Shown here: one piece after another, positions 1-5,334 of the stretch
Layout of the letters: every line of letters starts with the position of its first letter
Numbering within the stretch: the first letter of the stretch is position 1
Origin: Spirochaetales bacterium
Lineage (GTDB): Bacteria; Spirochaetota; Spirochaetia; Treponematales; UBA12059
Direction: 5' to 3'
Assembly: GCA_016938515.1 (NCBI GenBank)
Contig: JAFGUM010000267.1
Coordinates: 1 to 15,378, forward strand
Length of the DNA stretch: 15,378 nt
Position numbers and translations under genes: made by a program
Notes under the pieces: model-generated
What the model saw: the letters and a program-made list of their open reading frames with translations, nothing else
Database searches by the model: none
What the model was told of the DNA's origin: nothing

Positions 1-215
1 ACGGGATCTTCGACGTCATCGACTATGGTTTTCTTGGCGAGTATTTCAACGCCTTCATAATCGCCGGTAAACCGTACCACGGCGTTCTCGGACGTGCCGT
101 AACGCTTCTTGTACGCCGCGAGCAGGGCGTCCTCGATTGTCTTGAGGACAAGGTCCTCGGAGATACCCTTTTCGTATATTAGCTGGCGAATCGCTTCTGC
201 CATATCTGAAGCCAT
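1..215 (-). CDS. nusA: Transcription termination/antitermination factor NusA, N-terminal part (cut by window edge)
   Basis: Only the first 71 codons are present; the gene continues past base 1. The translated start (MASDMAEAIRQLIYEKGISE, then a segment with LLAAYKKRYG) is the typical NusA N-terminal, RNA-polymerase-binding domain. NusA binds the RNA polymerase flap and exit-channel region, promotes hairpin pausing and intrinsic termination, and takes part in antitermination complexes. The ATG at 213-215 is chosen because an AGGAGG lies about 11 nt upstream, inside the end of rimP. A second ATG four codons later is possible but has no better ribosome site. Only 3 nt separate it from the rimP stop, so the two are translated from one mRNA. 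The rimP-nusA order is the conserved head of the nusA-infB operon. Identification is by recognition of the sequence and this context. Confidence 0.93.
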   Translation of the reverse strand, partial: MASDMAEAIRQLIYEKGISEDLVLKTIEDALLAAYKKRYGTSENAVVRFTGDYEGVEILAKKTIVDDVEDP

Positions 216-218
216 GGC

Positions 219-665
219 TTACCTACCCTCCTGGGAATAATCGAGCTTGCCTTTTCTTATTCGTTCAATTGGAATGATACGATCTCCATCGGCAGTCGTT
301 AGCACGACTGAGACTCCGTCAAAAGACGCCAGAATGCCTTCGATGACATCCTCATCATCGAGGACGATTCTTACGCCCCGCCCTGTAAATACCCCGTATT
401 CACGCGGCGATGCCAGCGTTCTGTCGATACCAGGCGATGCTGTCTCCAGTTGAAAATCACCTTCGCCAAATACGACATCCAGCCGTGCCTGAATGAGCTT
501 ATGAGCCTTCGAACACTCGTCTATCCCCGTTCCGCCAGCACGGTATACCACCGCGCGGACCTGCGTAGAGCCCTTGTGCCGGCTCACGCCAAAGTCGACC
601 AGTTCGAGATCTGCTCCCTTAACGAGAGCGGCTATATCGTTGTAGAGTTCTTGAGACTCTGTCAT
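219..665 (-). CDS. rimP: Ribosome maturation factor RimP
   Basis: A 148-residue protein, close to the usual 150 or so for RimP, which binds the 30S subunit and is needed for its late assembly. The family signature is visible at about residues 74-96: LETASPGIDRTL followed by a G-x-V-R-I segment that starts the C-terminal SH3-like domain. The N-terminal half (LELVDFGVSR, then VRAVVYRAGG) fits the alpha/beta N-terminal domain. The ATG at 663-665 is the first start in frame. It is preceded by TATAGGGT, which puts any Shine-Dalgarno-like AGGG only one base from ATG, an unusually tight spacing. The gene is 3 nt upstream of nusA. Its mRNA leader contains a terminator-like hairpin ending about 7 nt before the start codon (see 673-699), so its expression and that of nusA probably depend on read-through. 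Confidence 0.95.
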   Translation of the reverse strand: MTESQELYNDIAALVKGADLELVDFGVSRHKGSTQVRAVVYRAGGTGIDECSKAHKLIQARLDVVFGEGDFQLETASPGIDRTLASPREYGVFTGRGVRIVLDDEDVIEGILASFDGVSVVLTTADGDRIIPIERIRKGKLDYSQEGR

Positions 666-672
666 ACCCTAT

Positions 673-699
673 AAAAAAAGAGCCGTGGGGACGACTCTT
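673..699 (-). terminator. Intrinsic terminator / candidate attenuator in the rimP-nusA leader
   Basis: Read on the minus strand, AAGAGTCGT (699-691), a CCCC loop (690-687) and ACGGCTCTT (686-678) form a 9-bp stem with one G-U wobble. The stem runs directly into a U tract (seven U at 679-673). The wobble is a mismatch (C/A) if read on the plus strand, so the element is specific for minus-strand RNA. It could end read-through from mutS-comF, but the best promoter for rimP lies upstream of it (737-765). That means rimP transcripts must also pass it. The structure is plain in the sequence; its regulatory use is inferred. Confidence 0.8.
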
Positions 700-721
700 C
701 TTACATACATTACAAGAAAAA
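695..721 (-). promoter_or_regulatory. Possible antiterminator stem competing with the rimP leader terminator
   Basis: On the minus strand, UUUUUCUUG (721-713) can pair with UAAGAAGAG (703-695) around a 9-nt loop, giving six Watson-Crick pairs and three wobbles. The 3' arm includes the first five bases of the terminator's 5' arm (699-695), so the two structures exclude each other. It is AU-rich and weaker than the terminator stem. That would suit a conditional switch stabilised by a protein or by polymerase pausing, but chance is not ruled out. Confidence 0.35.
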
Positions 722-736
722 CCCGTATCGTGAGCC

Positions 737-765
737 ATCATAGTCTTCAGGCCCGCGTAAGTCAA
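737..765 (-). promoter_or_regulatory. Sigma70-type promoter for rimP-nusA
   Basis: On the minus strand there is TTGACT (-35, 765-760), a 17-nt spacer, and TATGAT (-10, 742-737). Each box matches the consensus at 5 of 6 positions with optimal spacing, the best promoter match I found in the window. Predicted transcription start is near 730, giving a leader of about 65 nt that includes the 673-699 hairpin. It sits 35 nt past the comF stop codon. Confidence 0.75.
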
Positions 766-799
766 TACGGTACATACAGCCGGGCATCCCCTCGCAGAC

Positions 800-1525
800 T
801 CAGTCCGCCGCTATCGCGAGAGCGTCTACCCGCTGCGCTCCAGCGGCTTTGAGCGCCGCGGCGCACTCCGACAGCGTGGCTCCCGTGGTGAGGACGTCGT
901 CAAGCAACACGGGTTCACGGGGGATGTCGCCATCACCCTGTAGTCGTATGCGGCCGCGCATATTGGCCGCCCTGTCATCCCGCCCGAGCCCCTTCTGTTG
1001 AAGCCCATCAGTACGATACAGGATGCGAGCTATCTGTACACCGTACCTGCGTTCCAGAATGCCCGCGATACGCTCAACCTGATCCCAGCCCTTGCGCCGT
1101 ATTTTTCCCGGGCGCGGAGGCACCGGTACGAGAACCCGACCAGCGTACCGTTTCCGTACGGCGTCTGCCAGGAGTTTCGCGTAAAATCCGGCCAGGCTAC
1201 GCCTCCCGCGTGACTTGTACGCGAGAAGCAGCGTGCGCGCATCGTCTGCGTATCTGGACAGGGGGTACGCGGAATCAAAACCATACTCTGTGGCTCTGCA
1301 GCGCATGCATAGCCCGGACTCAGAAATAGTGGGTTTGCCGCACACGGGACATCGGATAGAGTCAGCGTCCCTGTTTATGGCGCTCACTACGCTATCCTCA
1401 CACGTTTTGCAGAGTGGCCACTCGCTGTCAGCTGCTACCGGCCCGCCACAGAGCGCGCAGCGTAGCGGTAGCAAGCACGATAGCGAATACCTTGCCAGTC
1501 TATTGATGGCACGAAAAGTTCCCAT
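800..1525 (-). CDS. comF: ComF-family phosphoribosyltransferase-like protein
   Basis: A 241-residue protein of the ComF/GntX family. Four CxxC pairs form two zinc-binding clusters: Cys23/26 with Cys39/42, and Cys59/62 with Cys73/76. The C-terminal half is a type I phosphoribosyltransferase fold with the PRPP-binding loop LLDDVLTTGATL at about 207-218, preceded by the family segment KGWDQVERIA (145-154). ComF is needed for DNA uptake in naturally competent bacteria; its exact step is debated, and many non-competent bacteria keep it. It lies 35 nt downstream of mutS on the same strand with no terminator between, so the two are probably co-transcribed. The ATG at 1523-1525 is the only start before the first Cys cluster. 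An AGGAG is present, but only one base separates it from ATG. Confidence 0.92.
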   Translation of the reverse strand: MGTFRAINRLARYSLSCLLPLRCALCGGPVAADSEWPLCKTCEDSVVSAINRDADSIRCPVCGKPTISESGLCMRCRATEYGFDSAYPLSRYADDARTLLLAYKSRGRRSLAGFYAKLLADAVRKRYAGRVLVPVPPRPGKIRRKGWDQVERIAGILERRYGVQIARILYRTDGLQQKGLGRDDRAANMRGRIRLQGDGDIPREPVLLDDVLTTGATLSECAAALKAAGAQRVDALAIAAD

Positions 1526-1560
1526 GCTCCTGATACGCGCCTGCGCGCATTGCCGCCCTG

Positions 1561-4155
1561 CTATCTCCGGACAAGGGTCTTCTGCAGCGCGGCGAGCCTT
1601 GTAAGCGCGTCCAGCGGTGTCAATCTGTCTATTTCGATTGCCCTGAGTTCCTCGAGCACGAGTTCTTCTACCGCGAAGAGGCCGCCAGGTTCTGGCTCCC
1701 GCGCTTCAGTGATTCTGTCCGCTCTGACCGTAGACATCGCGACGGACTCTTCAGCTTCAAGGCTTTTGCGGATCTCCTGAGCGCGTTCAACGACAGACAA
1801 GGGAATCCCGGCGAGCCTGGCGACGTGTATTCCGTATGACCCCGCAGCGGGGCCAGGAACGACGCGCTTAAGAAACACGACCTCGCCTTCACGTTCTTCC
1901 ACCGCCATTGACAGGTCCACCAATCGCTCGTGCCTGAGCAAGGTAAGCTCGTGGTAGTGCGTTGCGAACAGCGTGCGCGAACGGCTCGTATCCAGAACGT
2001 ATTCGCTTACGGCTCTGGCTATGGACAACCCGTCCAGCGTTCCCGTGCCGCGTCCCACCTCGTCCATTATGACGAGGCTTCGCGGGCTCGCGTTGTTGAG
2101 TATGCCCGCCGTCTCGTGCATTTCCAGCAGGAAGGTCGATTCGCCCCTGGCCAGGTTGTCCTGGGCACCTACGCGGCAGAATATCCTGTCTACGACGCCA
2201 ATCCTGGCGTGCCGCGCCGGGACGAACGAACCAGCCTGTGCCAGCAGCACTATCAGCGCGTTTTGCCGTAAGAATGTAGACTTGCCGGCCATGTTGGGCC
2301 CTGTTATCAGCGCGAACGCCGAACTTTCTCCGTCCAGAGCCAGATCGTTGGGGACGAAGTCTCCTGCCGGCAGGTACGCTTCCACGACGGGATGTCTACC
2401 GCCTTCTATGATGAGGGCCGTAGAATCGTCCACCACCGGTCGCGAATAGCCCCGGCTCGTCGCCACCCACGCGAATGCTGCTGCGCAGTCGAGGTTTGCC
2501 ATTTCTGAAGCCGTATCGAGCAAGGCTGACGACGTCACCCGCAGGTCTACGGTCAGCTGCCTCAGCAGCTCCCGCTCAAGCTCTACTATTTTGTCCGCGG
2601 CACCGTGTATATCGGATTCCAGCTCTGAAAGGCGCTCGGTCGTAAAACGCTCGGCGTTTGCCAGAGACTGGCGGCGTATGAAGTGCGGAGGCGCGCCCTG
2701 CGCGGCTCCCTTTGACAATTCCAGATAATACCCTATGACCCTGTTGTAGCGCACCTTGAGCCCCGCCAAGCCCGTGGCGGCGCGCTCTTCTTCTAGATAA
2801 GCCTCCAGAACGCCGTGTGCATCCTGTCGCACGGCCCGTAACGCATCGAGCTCTTTGTTCCAGCCGGCCTTGATAACCGGCCCATCCGCCGGTGACGGCG
2901 CTGGGTCGTCTGCCACCGCCTGAGACAGCGTTTCAACCAGCCGCTCCAGTTCCCGGCGCCTGTCATCACTGGCGCAGACAGCTAGAGCCGCCGGCGCACC
3001 CTGCGGCAGGGCAGCGTTCAGCGACAGGGCCATCGTCACGGTATCCCGCACCGCTATCAGGTCTCGCGGAGCCGCCCGCTCCATGGAAAGCCGTGACGCT
3101 AGCCGTTCAAGATCCCTGCACCTCCCCAGCGCGGCTCTGACGCGCTCCAATGCGCGCTGGTCGCGATACAGACAGTCAACGGCGTCGAGCCTCTCGTTTA
3201 TCGCCTCCACCGATCTTTGCGGTCGCTGCAGCCTCCTGCGGAGCGCGCGAGCGCCCATCGCGCTCCGGCTCTGATCCATCACCCCCAGCAGACTGAAGGC
3301 CGTACCGCCGTCGCGGAGGTTGCGGTCTATCTCCAGGTTCTTCTGGCTTGATTCATCTATGGCGACGTACCGTTCGTCCTCAGCGCCGCGAAGCGTCCTG
3401 AACTGCGCTGGCTCAACCCGTACCGAATCACCCAGGTACTCGAGCAGGGCTCCCGCGGCAGCAAGCGCGGGGTCAGCGTCGTCAAAGCCAAACCCCTTGA
3501 GACTCCGCGTGCCAAAGTGCCTGAGCAGCGCGGATCTACCCTGCTCTACCGAGAACGTCCAGTCAGGCTGACGGTTGAGCACCAACCCCTGGTTTTCTGC
3601 GAGCGCACGAGCTACCGCGTCATTATCGAGAGTAGACTCACGCACGATGGCTTCGCGCGGCGATAGCCGGAACAGTTCGCGCCTGAGTCGGTCAATATCG
3701 TTGCCGTCAAACGATTCCGCCACGAATTCACCGGTAGAAGCATCCGCCCACGCAAGGGCCATGCTGCTTCCGAACTCACCGATTGCCACAAGGTAGTTGT
3801 TGGCTGCGGATACCAGGTAGTCGTCATCAACGACGCTGCCTGGGGTTATTACTTCTACCACACCACGCTCGATGATGCCTTTGCCCTTGCCAGGCGCTGT
3901 CAGCTGCTCGCAGATGGCTATTTTGCGTCCCGCCTTGAGCAGTCTTGCTATATATCCGCGAGCGGCGTGGTGGGGGATTCCGCACATCGGCGCTTCCTGA
4001 CGGTGTGTAAGCGTCAGGTTGAGTATCGAGCTGGCTTCCACGGCATCGCCATAGAACATTTCGTAAAAATCTCCCAGCCGGAAAAAAAGAATCTCATCCT
4101 TGTGGAGAGACTTGATGCGTTCGTACTGCGAGAGCAAAGGTAACTGTTCAGCCAT
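1561..4155 (-). CDS. mutS: DNA mismatch repair protein MutS
   Basis: An 864-residue MutS, normal for the family. The mismatch-reading Phe-x-Glu is at 30-32 within GDFYEMF. The connector, core and clamp domains span about 120-560. The ATPase domain has Walker A GPNMAGKST (619-627), the signature-type segment near 666-680 (LARGESTFLLEM), Walker B LVIMDEVGRGT (about 694-704) and ATHYHEL (731-737). The C-terminal tail ends in the usual LTPLDAL segment. MutS recognises base mismatches and small loops and recruits MutL. The C-terminal linker shows GGLFAVEE where many MutS carry a Q-based beta-clamp motif, but QLPLL appears at residues 4-8. The ATG at 4153-4155 has no Shine-Dalgarno; a TATAAT box ends 9 nt upstream. 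comF follows, and a STAS gene diverges from it. Confidence 0.97.
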   Translation of the reverse strand: MAEQLPLLSQYERIKSLHKDEILFFRLGDFYEMFYGDAVEASSILNLTLTHRQEAPMCGIPHHAARGYIARLLKAGRKIAICEQLTAPGKGKGIIERGVVEVITPGSVVDDDYLVSAANNYLVAIGEFGSSMALAWADASTGEFVAESFDGNDIDRLRRELFRLSPREAIVRESTLDNDAVARALAENQGLVLNRQPDWTFSVEQGRSALLRHFGTRSLKGFGFDDADPALAAAGALLEYLGDSVRVEPAQFRTLRGAEDERYVAIDESSQKNLEIDRNLRDGGTAFSLLGVMDQSRSAMGARALRRRLQRPQRSVEAINERLDAVDCLYRDQRALERVRAALGRCRDLERLASRLSMERAAPRDLIAVRDTVTMALSLNAALPQGAPAALAVCASDDRRRELERLVETLSQAVADDPAPSPADGPVIKAGWNKELDALRAVRQDAHGVLEAYLEEERAATGLAGLKVRYNRVIGYYLELSKGAAQGAPPHFIRRQSLANAERFTTERLSELESDIHGAADKIVELERELLRQLTVDLRVTSSALLDTASEMANLDCAAAFAWVATSRGYSRPVVDDSTALIIEGGRHPVVEAYLPAGDFVPNDLALDGESSAFALITGPNMAGKSTFLRQNALIVLLAQAGSFVPARHARIGVVDRIFCRVGAQDNLARGESTFLLEMHETAGILNNASPRSLVIMDEVGRGTGTLDGLSIARAVSEYVLDTSRSRTLFATHYHELTLLRHERLVDLSMAVEEREGEVVFLKRVVPGPAAGSYGIHVARLAGIPLSVVERAQEIRKSLEAEESVAMSTVRADRITEAREPEPGGLFAVEELVLEELRAIEIDRLTPLDALTRLAALQKTLVRR

Positions 4156-4164
4156 GGCCGTTGC

Positions 4165-4193
4165 ATTATAGGGTAACTTGAACTACGATACAA
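4165..4193 (-). promoter_or_regulatory. Promoter of mutS, predicting a leaderless or near-leaderless mRNA
   Basis: On the minus strand there is TTGTAT (4193-4188), a 17-nt spacer and a perfect TATAAT (4170-4165). The -10 box ends 9 nt before the mutS ATG (4155), so transcription should begin about 2-4 nt before the start codon. The gap holds no Shine-Dalgarno-like sequence. The -35 match is modest (3 of 6). Confidence 0.65.
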
Positions 4194-4194
4194 T
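4166..4194 (+). promoter_or_regulatory. Possible promoter of the STAS gene, overlapping the mutS promoter
   Basis: On the plus strand TACAAT (4189-4194) matches -10 at 5 of 6. With a 17-nt spacer the -35 position is TTATAG (4166-4171), a poor match. Start would be near 4201, upstream of the GTG at 4256 but downstream of the TTG at 4178. The -10 box here lies on the mutS -35 box and vice versa. Confidence 0.35.
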
Positions 4195-4255
4195 GAATCC
4201 TGAAAGTCCCCTATCTGGGTGGCTCGGACATCATAGCGTCATCTACGAGGATAAC

Positions 4256-4747
4256 GTGGAAGAAGCACTTTTTATCAAAGAGATGAACAACCGCGTTTTC
4301 ATTCGAGCGCAGGGACACATCACAGCCAACTCGTGCCCGGAACTCAAAGCGCGGGTTTTCGACAGGCTGGAAGCAAAACCCGCCGTAGAAGAAGTGAATA
4401 TCGACATGAGCGACTGCGAATACATGGATTCAACGTTCATGGGTCTTATAGTCGGTTTCAACAAGCGGTTCCTGCGATTCTCACCACAGCCGGTGAAGCT
4501 GTTCGGCCTCAACGAAACCTGCCTGAAGCTGCTTAAAACCATAGGCGTAGCCAGACTGGTAACCATAGGAGATGAGCCGCCCCGGTTCCCCGAACCGCTC
4601 GAGCGGCTAGGCCCCGGACGCAAAGCAGAAGCGGGCCTCGTGCTCAAGGCCCACGAGGAACTGATGAAACTGTCGGACGAAAACGAGAAACGCTTCTCGG
4701 CCCTGCACTCGGCTCTTAAGAAGGCCACCGCTGACGATAGCGAATAG
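4256..4747 (+). CDS. STAS-domain protein, anti-anti-sigma factor-like
   Basis: From the GTG at 4256 the product is 163 residues. The STAS fold covers about residues 14-105. The family's phospho-acceptor region reads CEYMDSTFMGLIV (54-66), with D58-S59-T60 aligning with the D-S-S of SpoIIAA; the usual following Gly is Phe. Such proteins bind serine-kinase anti-sigma factors and are switched off by phosphorylation. After the fold is a charged helical tail of about 55 residues (LKAHEELMKLSDENEKRF and beyond) absent from minimal SpoIIAA proteins. I chose GTG 4256 because GAGG (4247-4250) sits 5 nt upstream. A TTG at 4178, preceded by AGGG, would add 26 residues of unremarkable sequence, and an ATG at 4283 is also possible. 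No partner kinase or sigma factor is in the window. It interrupts the otherwise co-directional skp-mutS arrangement. Confidence 0.85.
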   Translation: MEEALFIKEMNNRVFIRAQGHITANSCPELKARVFDRLEAKPAVEEVNIDMSDCEYMDSTFMGLIVGFNKRFLRFSPQPVKLFGLNETCLKLLKTIGVARLVTIGDEPPRFPEPLERLGPGRKAEAGLVLKAHEELMKLSDENEKRFSALHSALKKATADDSE

Positions 4748-4769
4748 CCAGGCACCCGCTATCGCCTGG
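4736..4769. other. Inverted repeats between convergent STAS gene and skp; possible weak bidirectional terminator
   Basis: CCAGGC (4748-4753) and GCCTGG (4764-4769) form a perfect 6-bp dyad with a 10-nt loop, starting right after the STAS stop codon. A second, alternative pair is GATAGC (4736-4741) with GCTATC (4758-4763). No U tract follows on either strand, so this is not a canonical intrinsic terminator. The position between two convergent stop codons 30 nt apart is what makes it worth recording. Confidence 0.3.
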
Positions 4770-4777
4770 AGCCCCGA

Positions 4778-5308
4778 TCACGCGCCGAGAAGCGCCTGGA
4801 TAACCTTGTCGGTGATGTCTATCATCGGGCTGAACCACAGTACCGACGAGCCTACATCGTCGGCGTTTCGAGACGTAATAACCAGGGAAAAGCCTTCAGA
4901 CTCAGAAATTGCCTGCACCGTCCTGTAGAGCATTTGCACGAACGCGTCACCTTTGGAAAGCGCGTCGGCCTTGGCGTCCAGTTCTGCCTGCTTTATCTTG
5001 ACGTAATCCGACAGGAACTGGGCCTTCCTGTACAGCGCTTCGTCAAAAGTCTTGAGCGCCTGCGAGTCGCCCGCGGACAGCACATCGAGGCGCTGCTTCT
5101 GCAATTCCTTGATCTCTTCGCCAAGCCTCTTAATCTCGTCGTTGACCGCCTGCTTTTCTTCCTCAAACGCGCGAACCGCCTGGGAATCCTTGTAATACGT
5201 CGTGTAGACCTTCTGCAGGTCTATCACCGCTACGCGCGTTATCTGCTGCGCGAAAGCCCCTGCGCAGAGCAGGCTCAGAGCCAACGTCAGCGCTATACGC
5301 TTGTGCAT
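4778..5308 (-). CDS. skp: Periplasmic chaperone OmpH/Skp family
   Basis: A 176-residue protein from the ATG at 5306-5308. An N-terminal signal peptide (MHKRIALTLALSLLCAGAFA, then Gln) is followed by the family's first beta strand VAVIDLQKVYTTY (26-38). A long charged coiled coil spans about 45-120, and the C-terminal strand and helix include VLWFSPMIDITDKVI (156-170). Skp trimers hold unfolded outer-membrane proteins in the periplasm and pass them to BamA. The gene starts 26 nt after the bamA stop, in the conserved bamA-skp order. A GGGGG lies about 7 nt before this ATG. The frame stays open for 27 codons upstream, but that would overlap bamA and bury the signal peptide. LSLLC resembles a lipobox only loosely, since Leu precedes Cys, so signal peptidase I cleavage after AFA is more likely. 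Confidence 0.93.
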   Translation of the reverse strand: MHKRIALTLALSLLCAGAFAQQITRVAVIDLQKVYTTYYKDSQAVRAFEEEKQAVNDEIKRLGEEIKELQKQRLDVLSAGDSQALKTFDEALYRKAQFLSDYVKIKQAELDAKADALSKGDAFVQMLYRTVQAISESEGFSLVITSRNADDVGSSVLWFSPMIDITDKVIQALLGA

Positions 5309-5334
5309 GTCTTTTCCCCCATTGACGCCAGCGC

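Noticed and set aside
4167..4175. TATAGGGTA shared with the rimP start region (plus strand here, minus strand near 663-671)
   Set aside because: Nine bases seen twice in 15 kb in AT-rich promoter sequence is weak evidence for a shared operator; no dyad symmetry is present.
5258..5273. Lipobox in the Skp signal peptide (LSLLC)
   Set aside because: Leu precedes the Cys, where lipoboxes need Gly, Ala or Ser, and a good signal peptidase I site (AFA, then Gln) follows; Skp proteins are soluble.
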